Below, one piece after another: positions 33,555-42,051 of a stretch of DNA of 64,000 bases (within the stretch, counting starts at the first letter, position 1; each line of letters starts with the position of its first letter). The notes under the pieces are model-generated. The model did not search any database. It worked only from the letters and a program-made list of their open reading frames with translations, and was not told the DNA's origin. The DNA lies in NCBI RefSeq assembly GCF_000518265.1, contig NZ_KI912412.1, positions 124,001 through 188,000 of the forward strand, in the 5' to 3' direction. This DNA is from Actinomadura oligospora ATCC 43269. Lineage in GTDB: Bacteria > Actinomycetota > Actinomycetes > Streptosporangiales > Streptosporangiaceae. Made by a program: the position numbers and the translations under genes.

Positions 33555-34739
33555 GTGACCGCAGCCATGACCGACCGTCCGTACGACCTCGTCCTGTTCG
33601 GCGCGACCGGCTTCACCGGCGGCCTGACCGCCGAGTACCTGGCCAGGCGGGCCGAGCCCGGCGTCCGCTGGGCCCTCGCCGGGCGCGACACCGCCAGGCT
33701 CGAGGACGTCCGCGACCGGCTCGCCGCGATCGACCCCACGCTCGCCGTGCTGCCCCTGCTGCGCGCCGACACCGCCGACGAGGCGTCGATCGAGCGCGTC
33801 GCCGGATCCACCCGGGTCGTGATCTCCACGGTCGGCCCGTACGTCCGGCTCGGCGAGCCGCTCGTCGCCGCCTGCGCCCGCCTCGGCACCGACTACGTCG
33901 ACCTCACCGGCGAGCCGACCTTCGTCGACCGGATGTACGTGAAGTACCACGAGCAGGCCGTCCGGTCCGGCGCGCGGCTCGTGCACGCGTGCGGGTTCGA
34001 CTCCATCCCGTCCGACCTCGGCGCCTACTTCACCGTCCAGCGGCTGCCCGAGGACGCGCCGCTCCGCGTGGAGGCGTTCCTGCGGGTCAACGCGAGGTTC
34101 TCGGGCGGGACGCTGCACTCCTCCGTCGGCATCTTCGCGGACGTTCCCGGCATGATCCGCGCCGAACGCGACCGCCGCCGCGCCGAGCCCGCCCCCATGT
34201 CCGGACGGAAGGTCGGCCTCGCGCGCGGCCCGGTCCCGCACGCCCGCGCCGGATGGACGTTGCCACTTCCGGTCATCGACTCCCAGATCGTCGCCCGCTC
34301 GGCCACTGCGCTCGACCGCTACGGCCCGGACTTCACCTTCGGCCACTTCCTCGCCGTGAAGCGCCTGCCGAGCGCCGTCGGCCTGGCCCTCGGCTCGGCC
34401 TGCGTCATCGCCGCCGCCCAGCTCCCGCCGACCCGCGCGCTGCTGCTGAAGCTCGGCACGCCGGGCGAGGGCCCGTCCGCCGAGCAGCGCGCCGGGCACT
34501 GGTTCAGCCTCACGTTCGTCGGCGAGGGCGGCGGACGGCGCGTCGTGACCGAGGTTTCGGGCGGCGATCCCGGCTATGGCGAGACGTCCAAAATGCTGGC
34601 CGAATCCGCGCTGTGCCTCGCCATGGACGATCTCCCGGACACCGCCGGGCAGGTCACCACCGCCCAGGCCATGGGCGACGCCCTCATCGACCGCCTGGTC
34701 AAGGCCGGCCTGTCCTTCCGCGTCCTGGAAACGTCCTGA
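33555..34739 (+). CDS. Saccharopine dehydrogenase-like / trans-acting enoyl reductase-like protein
   Basis: 394 residues from GTG 33555 (GGAGGGG ahead); a second start, ATG 33567, is in frame. The NAD(P)-binding N-terminus is YDLVLFGATGFTGGLTAEYL, followed by VVISTVGPYVRLGEPLVAAC and DYVDLTGEP, as in saccharopine-dehydrogenase-fold proteins such as mycobacterial Rv2449c and the PDIM enoyl reductase Rv2953. ACGFDSIPSDLGAYF is another signature. One moderately hydrophobic segment (AVGLALGSACVIAAAQL) may touch the membrane. Reaction unknown; reduction of a lipid intermediate is possible. Confidence 0.82.
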   Translation: MTAAMTDRPYDLVLFGATGFTGGLTAEYLARRAEPGVRWALAGRDTARLEDVRDRLAAIDPTLAVLPLLRADTADEASIERVAGSTRVVISTVGPYVRLGEPLVAACARLGTDYVDLTGEPTFVDRMYVKYHEQAVRSGARLVHACGFDSIPSDLGAYFTVQRLPEDAPLRVEAFLRVNARFSGGTLHSSVGIFADVPGMIRAERDRRRAEPAPMSGRKVGLARGPVPHARAGWTLPLPVIDSQIVARSATALDRYGPDFTFGHFLAVKRLPSAVGLALGSACVIAAAQLPPTRALLLKLGTPGEGPSAEQRAGHWFSLTFVGEGGGRRVVTEVSGGDPGYGETSKMLAESALCLAMDDLPDTAGQVTTAQAMGDALIDRLVKAGLSFRVLETS

Positions 34740-34763
34740 GGACGTCCTGACGAACGCGTTCCC

Positions 34764-35108
34764 CTAGGTCAGCGGACGTCCGAGCACGCGACCGAGAGCC
34801 GCCGCGACCTCCTGCGAAAGGTCGGCGGCCGCCGCGGGTTCGGACGAGACGGGTTCGGGCGGCCGGTCAGCCGTATCGCGGACGGCCTCACGGGTGTGGC
34901 CGCAGTCACGGCACTCCACGTCCCCGAGGCGGCAGACGAGCGCGGCCGAGCCGCAGGACGAGCAGTGGTCGAGGGCGTCGGACCAGCCGTCCGCGGCCTG
35001 GCAGGACGGGCAGACGAGGACCTGCTGGTCGGCGAGGACCCCGCGCCGCCAGGGGCTCGCGCCCCGCGCCGGATCGGTCTGCCGCGCCCCGCAGCGGAAG
35101 CAGGGCAT
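34764..35108 (-). CDS. Small multi-zinc-ribbon protein
   Basis: 114 residues. Four CxxC knuckles in the first 75 residues: CFRC, CPSC, CSSC and CRDC, giving two zinc sites. The C-terminal part is Pro/Glu/Ala-rich and ends in a short helix (LSQEVAAALGRVLG). ATG 35108 has GGAGG 4 nt upstream, better placed than the overlapping GTG at 35111. No family recognised beyond zinc ribbon. It could bind nucleic acid or a protein partner. It converges with the reductase gene at 34739. Confidence 0.7.
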   Translation of the reverse strand: MPCFRCGARQTDPARGASPWRRGVLADQQVLVCPSCQAADGWSDALDHCSSCGSAALVCRLGDVECRDCGHTREAVRDTADRPPEPVSSEPAAAADLSQEVAAALGRVLGRPLT

Positions 35109-35208
35109 CACACCTCCAACGGGTGCGGGAGGCCGGGCGGACGCCCGGCCGATGCGTCAAGTGTGCGGAGTCCCACGCGACCACCGCAACCGGCGCGAGC
35201 GCGTTACC

Positions 35209-35250
35209 AACCGCTCGGGGACGACGCCGAAGGCGAGCCCCCGAGCGGTT
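35209..35250 (-). terminator. Hairpin downstream of the peroxiredoxin gene
   Basis: Perfect 12-bp arms AACCGCTCGGGG / CCCCGAGCGGTT around an 18-nt loop that itself contains CGCC-GAA-GGCG. It lies about 95 bp after the peroxiredoxin stop on its strand. No T-run. Confidence 0.65.
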
Positions 35251-35344
35251 GATCGCGAAGCGATGCCGCGCTCGCACGAGCTTCCGGGCCGCGTCCGAGC
35301 CTCCAGGCGAGGATGCGGAACCGGAGGCTCCGTTCAACACAGGA

Positions 35345-35806
35345 TCACAGAGCGGCCAGGGCCTTGCGGTACTCGTTCAGGTCGCGCGCGTCCGGGATGG
35401 CGTTGACGACCGTCCAGCGGACGACGCCCTCCTTGTCGATGACGAACGTGCCGCGCCGGGCGAGGCCGCGCTCCTCGTCGAACACCCCGTATGCCTGGGC
35501 GACGCCGCCGTGTGGCCAGAAGTCGGCGAGGAGGGGGAACTCGTAGCCCTCCTTCTCGGCCCAGGCGCGCTGGGCGAACATCGAGTCGACCGAGACCGCG
35601 ATGACCTGGGTCTCGTCGTCCCCGACGAGCGTGGGCAGCTCGTCCCGGATCTCGCACAGCTCGCCCGTGCACACGCCGCTGAAGGCCAGCGGGAAGAACA
35701 CCAGGACGACGTTCTTCTTACCGCGGAAGTCCGACAGCTTCACCGGGGTCCCGTGCTGGTCCTTCAGCTCGAAGTCCGGTGCGACGCCGTCTACCTCGAC
35801 CGCCAA
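35345..35806 (-). CDS. ahpE: AhpE-type peroxiredoxin
   Basis: 153 residues from a TTG at 35806, preceded by GGGAGAGG. Thioredoxin-fold thiol peroxidase: FELKDQHGTPVKLSDF, VLVFFPLAFSGVCTGELC with peroxidatic Cys46 and a second Cys51, and LLADFWPHGGVAQAYGVF, closely matching mycobacterial AhpE. The second Cys five residues on resembles the PrxQ/BCP arrangement and could be a resolving Cys, which M. tuberculosis AhpE lacks at that place. It is followed upstream by DUF3052, as in Rv2238c-Rv2239c. Reduces organic peroxides or peroxynitrite in the cytoplasm. Confidence 0.9.
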   Translation of the reverse strand: MAVEVDGVAPDFELKDQHGTPVKLSDFRGKKNVVLVFFPLAFSGVCTGELCEIRDELPTLVGDDETQVIAVSVDSMFAQRAWAEKEGYEFPLLADFWPHGGVAQAYGVFDEERGLARRGTFVIDKEGVVRWTVVNAIPDARDLNEYRKALAAL

Positions 35807-35969
35807 TGCCTCTCCCGAGGATCGACCCGCCCGGGGGGCGGGTTACTCGTCCCCGCCCATGCGAGGACCCGTCCCGCACAGTCTGCCACGGGCCCGCGCC
35901 GCCACCCGGTCCCGAGAGGACCGGAGGCGGACACGGGCCCGTGTCACGTGCGGGACAGGATCAAAGGCG

Positions 35970-36395
35970 TCAGCGGCCCTTCGGGGGGACGAGCTTGGTG
36001 CCGGACCAGTCGCCCGCCGCCGAGACGCTCTTGGACTGCGTCATCCCGGCCGAGGAGGCTGCTTCGTCGATGTCGCTCGGCTCGACATGGCCGTCCCGCC
36101 CCGCCTTGGGGGTGAGCAGCCACACCACGCCGCCGTCGGCCAGCAGGGCCAGGGTGTCGGAGAGGGCGTCGAACAGGTCGCCGTCCTCTTCGCGCCACCA
36201 CAGCAGGACGGCGTCGGCGACTTCCTCGTAGTCCTCGTCGACGAGTTCGACGCCGGTGACGGCCTCGATGCTGTCGCGGAGCCCCTCGTCGACGTCGTCG
36301 TCGTAGCCGATCTCCTGCACCACCTGGTCCGGCTTGAATCCGAGCCGTTCGGCCAGGCTGCGCTCAGACTGCGCCTGACCCGCGGTCGCGCTCAC
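35970..36395 (-). CDS. DUF3052 family protein
   Basis: 141 residues from GTG 36395 with GGGAGGA 5-6 nt upstream. It is acidic, with LAERLGFKPDQVVQEIGYDDDVDEGLR, LLWWREEDGDLFDAL and VVWLLTPKAGRDGHVEPSDI. These match the actinobacterial DUF3052 family (M. tuberculosis Rv2239c). Biochemical function unknown. Neighbours AhpE and aceE are conserved across actinobacteria, suggesting a link to central metabolism or redox. Confidence 0.88.
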   Translation of the reverse strand: MSATAGQAQSERSLAERLGFKPDQVVQEIGYDDDVDEGLRDSIEAVTGVELVDEDYEEVADAVLLWWREEDGDLFDALSDTLALLADGGVVWLLTPKAGRDGHVEPSDIDEAASSAGMTQSKSVSAAGDWSGTKLVPPKGR

Positions 36396-36600
36396 GAAAG
36401 TCCTCCCATGGTCGATAGTCCGAACCGGGCGATCCGGGCCGCCCCCGTGGCGGTCCGTTCCCGCCCCGCGCGGGTTTTGCGGGACAGTCCACACAAGTGG
36501 AGCCCCCTCGCGCAAGTGTCTTCCCGGCATTTGGTGGCCTCATTGGCCGATTCGCGCCGGACGTCGTGACGGAACACCCACCGAGCGTAACAACCCACGC

Positions 36601-37008
36601 TCATCCCGCAAGGAAGGACAACCGTACCTGCCGGTCCGGGTTGTCCACGTTGAGGTCGACAAGGGCCACCGACTGCCAGGTGCCCAGTTGCAGCCGTCCG
36701 CCCAGGACGGGCAGCGTCGCGAAGGGCGGGATCAGCGCCGGCATCACGTGCGACCGGCCGTGCCCGCGCGATCCGTGCGCGTGCCGCCAGCGGTCGTCGG
36801 CGGGCAGAAGATCGGCGAGCGCGGCGAGCAGGTCGTCGTCGCTCCCCGCGCCAAGTTCCAGGACGGCCACCCCGGCCGTCGCGTGCGGCACGAAGACGTG
36901 GAGCAGCCCGTCGCCGCCCCGTTCGGCGGCGAACCGCGCGCATTCCGGTGTGATGTCCCGCACCACCTCGCCGTTCCCGGTGGTCACCTGGACCACGGTG
37001 CTCTCCAT
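36601..37008 (-). CDS. YjbQ family protein (UPF0047)
   Basis: 135 residues. Contains GDGLLHVFVPHATAGVAVLELG and SHVMPALIPPFATLPVLGGRLQLGTWQSVALVDLN, the conserved His- and Gly-rich core of YjbQ proteins, some of which have weak thiamine-phosphate synthase activity. Trimeric fold expected, cytoplasmic. TAGACA 6 nt before the ATG (37015-37020) may be a -10 of a leaderless transcript, since no Shine-Dalgarno is seen. Confidence 0.88.
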   Translation of the reverse strand: MESTVVQVTTGNGEVVRDITPECARFAAERGGDGLLHVFVPHATAGVAVLELGAGSDDDLLAALADLLPADDRWRHAHGSRGHGRSHVMPALIPPFATLPVLGGRLQLGTWQSVALVDLNVDNPDRQVRLSFLAG

Positions 37009-37069
37009 AGCCCCTGTCTACCAGGATCTGCCGTCGATCAATCACCTCCGCGACGCCGGGCCCCGCCGC

Positions 37070-37273
37070 TCAGTGCGGGACGGGGCGCAGGACCGCTTGC
37101 TCGACGACGGCGTCCGGGCCCGGGTAGACCGTGGCGACATGGCCGTCGGGGAAACGGCAGACGTACGGCGGGGCGCCGTCCTCGCCGTGCACCTCGACGA
37201 TCTCCGCCATGGTGTCGGTCACGCCGACGTGGTTGCGGTGGATGTGCAGGCGGTCTCCGACCATGGCCTTCAT
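37070..37273 (-). CDS. DUF1918 domain protein
   Basis: 67 residues from ATG 37273 with GGAGGT about 5 nt upstream. MKAMVGDRLHIHRNHVG, AEIVEVHGEDGAPPYVCRF and GHVATVYPGPDAVVE are the conserved segments of the small SH3-like DUF1918 family of actinobacteria. Function unknown. It precedes the YjbQ gene on the same strand with a 61-bp gap. Confidence 0.88.
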   Translation of the reverse strand: MKAMVGDRLHIHRNHVGVTDTMAEIVEVHGEDGAPPYVCRFPDGHVATVYPGPDAVVEQAVLRPVPH

Positions 37274-37641
37274 CGGTACCTCCGTACTGACACCGGATTC
37301 CTCCCCGCGGGCACCGGGGTTCCTCGGTGTCTCCCTTCCACCCTGGTACGGGACGGGCCCTCCGCCAAGGGGCCGGGGTGACCGCTTCGCGGTCTTTTTA
37401 CGATCGGCAAGCATTCAGTAGACCAAAAAGCGTGGAAAGGAGGATTCTCGGAGGTTACGTAGGGCGTTCCGGCGGCCAGAATGATTACCGGCCGGTAGAG
37501 ATGCGTTGGTCGCGCGGAACGGCGACGATGGATCGACGACACGACTCGAACGACCAGGCGGAGGAACGTCGTCCCGCACGCGTTCACCCCGCTTCACGGA
37601 CAGACTCCGAGCACAGAGACGCCGAGCGCAGAGGGGATCCC
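37274..37641 (+). promoter_or_regulatory. Divergent promoter and long leader of aceE
   Basis: About 370 bp between DUF1918 and the aceE start. It holds a hairpin with a T5 run (37380-37399), then an AT-rich stretch (TACGATCGGCAAGCATTCAGTAGACC) that may contain the aceE promoter. A strong AAAGGAGG at 37436-37443 has no start codon at proper distance. No gene recognised. Confidence 0.5.
37380..37399 (+). terminator. Intrinsic terminator-like hairpin in the aceE leader
   Basis: GACCGC-TTC-GCGGTC followed directly by TTTTT, a classical Rho-independent shape and rare in such GC-rich DNA. No plus-strand gene ends nearby, so it may be an attenuator of a longer aceE transcript or stop antisense reading. 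Confidence 0.55.
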
Positions 37642-40416
37642 GTGGCTTCCGGACGGCAATTCTCGATCATCAGTGACGGCCTGCCGAGCCAGCTGCCGGA
37701 CATCGACCCGGACGAGACCCGGGAGTGGCTGGAGTCGCTGGACACGGTCATCAAGACCGAGGGGCGGGGCAGGGCGCGGTACGTGATGCTGCGCCTGCTG
37801 GAGCGTGCCAGGGAGCTCCAGGTCGGAGTCCCCGGCCTGCGCAGCACCGACTTCATCAACTCGATCCCGCCCGAGCACGAGCCCTGGTTCCCGGGCGACG
37901 AGCACATAGAGCGCCGAATCCGCGCGTACATCCGCTGGAATGCGGCGATCATGGTTTCGCGCGCCAATCGCCCCGGACTCGGGGTCGGCGGGCATATCGC
38001 GACCTATGCGTCGGCGGCCTCGCTGTACGAGGTCGGTTTCAACCACTTCTTCCGGGGCAAGGACCACGGCGAGTCGGGCGACCAGGTGTTCATCCAGGGG
38101 CACGCCGCGCCCGGCATTTACGCGCGCGCCTATCTCGAAGGGCGTCTCCCGCAGGACAAACTCGACGGCTTCCGGCAGGAGTTCAGCCACCCGGGCGGCG
38201 GGCTCTCGTCCTATCCACACCCGCGCCTGATGCCCGACTTCTGGGAGTTCCCCACCGTCTCGATGGGACTCACCGCGATCGACGCTGTCTACCAGGCCCG
38301 GTTCAACCGCTACCTGTACAACCGCAAGATCAAGGACACCTCGCGCTCGCACGTGTGGGCGTTCCTCGGCGACGGCGAGATGGGCGAGCCCGAGTCGCTC
38401 GGCGCGATCGGCCTGGCCGCCCGCGAGGAGCTGGACAACCTCACCTTCGTCGTCAACTGCAACCTGCAGCAGCTGGACGGTCCGGTCCGCGGCAACGGCA
38501 AGATCATCCAGGAGCTGGAGTCGTTCTTCCGCGGCGCGGGCTGGAACGTGCTGAAGGTCATCTGGGGCCGCGACTGGGACCCGCTGCTCGCCCAGGACGT
38601 CGACGGCGTGCTGGTCAACAGGATGAACACCACCCCGGACGGCCAGTTCCAGACCTACACCGTCGAGTCCGGCGCCTACATCCGCGACCACTTCTTCGGC
38701 GACGACCCGCGGCTGCGCAAGATGGTCGAGCACCTGACCGACGACGACCTGCGGCGGCTGTCGCGCGGCGGCCACGACTACCGCAAGGTCTACGCGGCGT
38801 TCAAGGCCGCGCGCGAGCACGTCGGCCAGCCGACCGTGATCCTCGCGCACACGATCAAGGGCTGGACGCTCGGGCCCGACTTCGAGGCCCGCAACGCCAC
38901 CCACCAGATGAAGAAGCTCACCAAGGCCGAGCTGAAGCTGTTCCGCGACCGGCTCTACCTGGACATCCCCGACTCGGCCCTGGAGGGCGAGCTGCCGCCC
39001 TACTACCACCCGGGCGAGGGCTCCGACGAGATCGAGTACATGCGGGAGCGGCGCGCCGCGCTCGGCGGTTTCCTGCCGCGGCGGGTCGTCCGGTCGAAGG
39101 CGCTGAAACTGCCCGGCGACCCGGTGTACGGCGAGCTGCGCAAGGGGTCGGGCAAGCAGAGCGTCGCGACCACGATGGCGTTCGTCCGGCTGCTGAAGGA
39201 CCTGATCAAGGACGAGAACATCGGCGCCCGGTTCGTCCCGATCGCCCCGGACGAGTACCGCACGTTCGGCATGGACTCGCTGTTCCCGACGTCCAAGATC
39301 TACTCGCCGCACGGCCAGACCTACGAGGCGGTCGACCGGAGGCTGCTGCTGTCGTACAAGGAGTCCGAGCAGGGCCAGATGCTGCACGAGGGCATCAGCG
39401 AGGCGGGCTCGATGGCGTCGGCGATCGCGGCCGGGACGTCCTACGCCACGCACGGCGAGTTCATGATCCCCGTCTACATCTTCTACTCGATGTTCGGGTT
39501 CCAGCGGACCGGCGACCAGGCGTGGGCGTTCGGCGACCAGATGGGCCGGGGCTTCCTGCTCGGCGCGACCGCGGGCCGTACCACGCTGACCGGCGAGGGC
39601 CTCCAGCACGCCGACGGCCACTCGCCGCTGCTCGCCGCGACCAACCCCGCCTGCGTCCACTACGACCCCGCGTGGGCGTACGAGCTGGCCTACATCGTGC
39701 AGGACGCGCTGCGCCGCATGTACGGGGCGTCCGAGGGGCATCCGCACGGCGAGGACGTCTTCTATTACCTGACCATCTACAACGAGCCGTACCAGCAGCC
39801 CGCCGAGCCCGAGAACCTCGACGTCGCGGGCCTGCTCAAGGGGCTTTACCTGCAGCGGCCGTCCGAGCCGGGCGGGCAGGCGCCGAGGGCGCGGATCCTC
39901 GCGTCCGGCGTCGCGGGGCGCTGGGCGCTGGAGGCGCAGCGCCAGCTCGCCGAGAAGTGGGGCGTCTCGGCGGACGTCTGGTCGGCGACCTCGTGGAACG
40001 AGCTGGCCCGCGAGGCCGCCGCGTGCGACGAGTGGAACATGCTGCACCCGGACGAGGAGCAGCGCGTCCCGTACGTCACGCGGCGGCTCGGCGAGGCGTC
40101 CGGGCCGTCCGTGGCGGTGTCGGACTTCATGCGCGCCGTCCCGGACCAGATCGCCCCGTGGGTGCCCGGCGACTTCACCGCGCTCGGCACCGACGGCTTC
40201 GGCTTCTCCGACACGCGCGCGGCGGCGCGCCGCGTGTTCCACGTGGACGCGGCGTCGATCGTCCTCGCCGTCCTGACCCGGCTCGCGCGCGCGGGCGAGG
40301 TCAAGCACGAGGTGCTGCAGCGGGCGATCGAGCACTACCGGCTGAACTCCCCGGTGGACGAGGCGTTCGCGGGCGGCGTCCAGACCGCCGAGAGCAAAAC
40401 GGGCGGCGAAGCCTGA
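37642..40416 (+). CDS. aceE: Pyruvate dehydrogenase E1 component, homodimeric type
   Basis: 924 residues from GTG 37642, with GAGGGG about 6 nt upstream. The frame is open further 5' but that part is not AceE-like. Conserved segments: LPDIDPDETREWLESLD, GLRSTDFINSI, GGHIATYASAASLYEVGFNHFF, the thiamine-diphosphate motif GDGEMGEPES...NLTFVVNCNLQQLDGPVRGN, and GHSP-type and FMIPVYIFYSMFGFQR blocks. Length and order fit actinobacterial AceE. Decarboxylates pyruvate and acetylates lipoyl-E2 in the cytoplasm. It stands alone without E2/E3 genes and ends in a strong hairpin. Confidence 0.96.
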   Translation: MASGRQFSIISDGLPSQLPDIDPDETREWLESLDTVIKTEGRGRARYVMLRLLERARELQVGVPGLRSTDFINSIPPEHEPWFPGDEHIERRIRAYIRWNAAIMVSRANRPGLGVGGHIATYASAASLYEVGFNHFFRGKDHGESGDQVFIQGHAAPGIYARAYLEGRLPQDKLDGFRQEFSHPGGGLSSYPHPRLMPDFWEFPTVSMGLTAIDAVYQARFNRYLYNRKIKDTSRSHVWAFLGDGEMGEPESLGAIGLAAREELDNLTFVVNCNLQQLDGPVRGNGKIIQELESFFRGAGWNVLKVIWGRDWDPLLAQDVDGVLVNRMNTTPDGQFQTYTVESGAYIRDHFFGDDPRLRKMVEHLTDDDLRRLSRGGHDYRKVYAAFKAAREHVGQPTVILAHTIKGWTLGPDFEARNATHQMKKLTKAELKLFRDRLYLDIPDSALEGELPPYYHPGEGSDEIEYMRERRAALGGFLPRRVVRSKALKLPGDPVYGELRKGSGKQSVATTMAFVRLLKDLIKDENIGARFVPIAPDEYRTFGMDSLFPTSKIYSPHGQTYEAVDRRLLLSYKESEQGQMLHEGISEAGSMASAIAAGTSYATHGEFMIPVYIFYSMFGFQRTGDQAWAFGDQMGRGFLLGATAGRTTLTGEGLQHADGHSPLLAATNPACVHYDPAWAYELAYIVQDALRRMYGASEGHPHGEDVFYYLTIYNEPYQQPAEPENLDVAGLLKGLYLQRPSEPGGQAPRARILASGVAGRWALEAQRQLAEKWGVSADVWSATSWNELAREAAACDEWNMLHPDEEQRVPYVTRRLGEASGPSVAVSDFMRAVPDQIAPWVPGDFTALGTDGFGFSDTRAAARRVFHVDAASIVLAVLTRLARAGEVKHEVLQRAIEHYRLNSPVDEAFAGGVQTAESKTGGEA

Positions 40417-40469
40417 CGTCGCCTGGCGTCGCGCGATGTCCCGCGTCCATGATCGACGTTGGACACGCG

Positions 40470-40516
40470 AAGGCCCCGGGGGCGCGACCGTGCTTGGTCG
40501 CGACCTCGGGGCCTTT
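40470..40516 (+). terminator. Terminator after aceE
   Basis: Long imperfect hairpin: AAGGCCCCG..GCGCGACC / GGTCGCGACCTCGGGGCCTT with loop GTGCTT, ending in TTT. It lies 54 bp after the aceE stop. Confidence 0.8.
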
Positions 40517-40697
40517 CCGCGTCCCCGGCCGGACGGCCCGGCACGGCACGTCCGTCCAGAGACGACGTGGCGAGGCGGGACGACCACCGGCGGAACAGCG
40601 GCCCCACGAGCACCGAGCCCGTGGTTCGAACGGCGCAGCCGTCAGACGGTGCGCACCGTCTGACGTGCGCACATCGGACGTCGGACGGCTGGAGGGG

Positions 40698-41075
40698 TCA
40701 GACGGTCGGGGGTGAGAAGACGCCGAAGTGGTGCCCGGCGCTGTCCTGGAGCTGGGCGATGGTCAGACCGCCGGCGTTCTTCCTCGGCGGGACGACCACC
40801 TGGCCGCCGAGCTCCTCGGCGCGCGCGACCGTCTCGGCCACGTCCCGGACCACCACATAGAAGATCGCGTAGTCGGGGAAGTGGCCGTCCGACTCCAGGA
40901 TCCCGCCGGACGGCCCCTCCGCCTCCGGCGCGGTGACCTCGTGGTACTTCATCTCGCCGGACTCGTCGATCTTGAAGGACCAGTCGAACAGCTCGCCGTA
41001 GAAGCGCTTGGTCTCGTCCGGCCGCCCCGTACCGATCTCGAACCAGCCCACAGAGTTGAACGGCACATCGGCCAT
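40698..41075 (-). CDS. VOC/glyoxalase superfamily protein
   Basis: 125 residues from ATG 41075 with GGAGAG upstream. VGWFEIGTGRPDETKRFYGELFDWSF opens a vicinal-oxygen-chelate fold. DYAIFYVVVRDVAETVARAEELGGQVVVPP and LQDSAGHHFGVFSPP complete the second half. Putative metal ligands are weak, so this may be a binding protein and not an enzyme. No pathway assigned. Confidence 0.88.
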   Translation of the reverse strand: MADVPFNSVGWFEIGTGRPDETKRFYGELFDWSFKIDESGEMKYHEVTAPEAEGPSGGILESDGHFPDYAIFYVVVRDVAETVARAEELGGQVVVPPRKNAGGLTIAQLQDSAGHHFGVFSPPTV

Positions 41076-41169
41076 GGGTCTCTCCTTCGCTCTTCCGTGC
41101 TTCGGAGAGAGGTTCGCGCGGCCCCGCGACAACCCCCTGTCGGTGTTTGCGGACGAGTCGCCGAGGTTC

Positions 41170-41880
41170 TCAGGCGAGTTCGAGCGTCCTCGTGCGGATC
41201 TCCTTCGGCGGCTCGCCGAGCGAGTCCCACGACCGCTCGGGCGCGATCTCGTCCAGCGGGACGGCGCGCAGGAGCCGGTCGAGGCGGAACACCCGGCACT
41301 CACCGCGCAACCGGCACCATGCCAGCAGGTACCAGCCGCGATCGGCGACCGTGAACGCCTGCGGCTCGACGTCCCGCTCGGTCTCGCTGCCGAACCGGTC
41401 GACGTAGGTGATCCGGACGACCCGCCGCGCGAGCATCGCCTCCTCCAGCACCGCGTCCCGCGCGGGCCGCGATACGGCGGACTCCTCCTTGGGGACGTGG
41501 AACCGGATGCGCGACGCCAGGTCGCGGGCGGCGTCGTTGTCCGCCTCGGGCATCACCGAGAGGATCTTGTTCAGCGCCGTCCGCGCGGCCTTCGCGTACA
41601 GGCTGTCGCCCGCGCGGCCCAGGCAGATCGCCAGCGCCACGGCCTCGCTCGCGGTGAAGTTGACCGGCGGCAGCGTCCGCTCCTTGTCGAGCGTGTACCC
41701 GCCGCCACGTCCGACGTCCGCGTAGATCGGCACCCCCGCCTGCTGCAGCGCGCCGATGTCACGCTCGATCGTCCGGACGCTCACCTCGTAGAGTCCTGCC
41801 AGCTCCCGGGCGCTGCGGCGGCGCGGCGCGCTCGCCCGCAGTTCCTCCACCAGCGCATACAACCGGTCAGTGCGGTTCAC
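41170..41880 (-). CDS. YafY/WYL-type transcriptional regulator
   Basis: 236 residues from GTG 41880. The N-terminal HTH_11 (NRTDRLYALVEELRAS, LAGLYEVSVRTIERDIGALQQAGVPI) is followed by the WYL domain with ERDVEPQAFTVADRGWYLLAWC and CRVFRLDRL, the sugar- or nucleotide-sensing part. GGAGGGG sits directly at the start, with unusually short spacing. It probably regulates a neighbour such as the VOC gene, 94 bp downstream. Confidence 0.9.
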   Translation of the reverse strand: MNRTDRLYALVEELRASAPRRRSARELAGLYEVSVRTIERDIGALQQAGVPIYADVGRGGGYTLDKERTLPPVNFTASEAVALAICLGRAGDSLYAKAARTALNKILSVMPEADNDAARDLASRIRFHVPKEESAVSRPARDAVLEEAMLARRVVRITYVDRFGSETERDVEPQAFTVADRGWYLLAWCRLRGECRVFRLDRLLRAVPLDEIAPERSWDSLGEPPKEIRTRTLELA

Positions 41881-41932
41881 CCCTCCGACCGTACGCACCC
41901 CCACCGACAAAACCGACCCCAGCGCGGCGCGT

Positions 41933-42051
41933 CAGCGCCCGGGGCGGGTCAGCGGTCGGGGTGGGTCAGCGGTCGGGGTGGGTCAGCGGTCGGGGCGGGT
42001 CAGCGGTCGGGGCGGGTCAGCGGTCGGGGTGGGTCAGCGGTCGGGGTGGGA
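41933..42051. repeat. Seven copies of a 17-bp tandem repeat
   Basis: Unit CAGCGGTCGGGGTGGGT with T/C variation at position 13. Copies begin at 41933, 41950, 41967, 41984, 42001, 42018 and 42035. The outer copies are degenerate. The last copy contains the stop codon and final residues of the PHP gene. Confidence 0.9.

Noticed and set aside
38000..40580. Very long open frames opposite aceE
   Set aside because: Long antisense frames are a by-product of high GC and biased third positions; the aceE frame is unambiguous.
41933..42051. CRISPR array
   Set aside because: Units are contiguous 17-mers without spacers and no cas genes are near.
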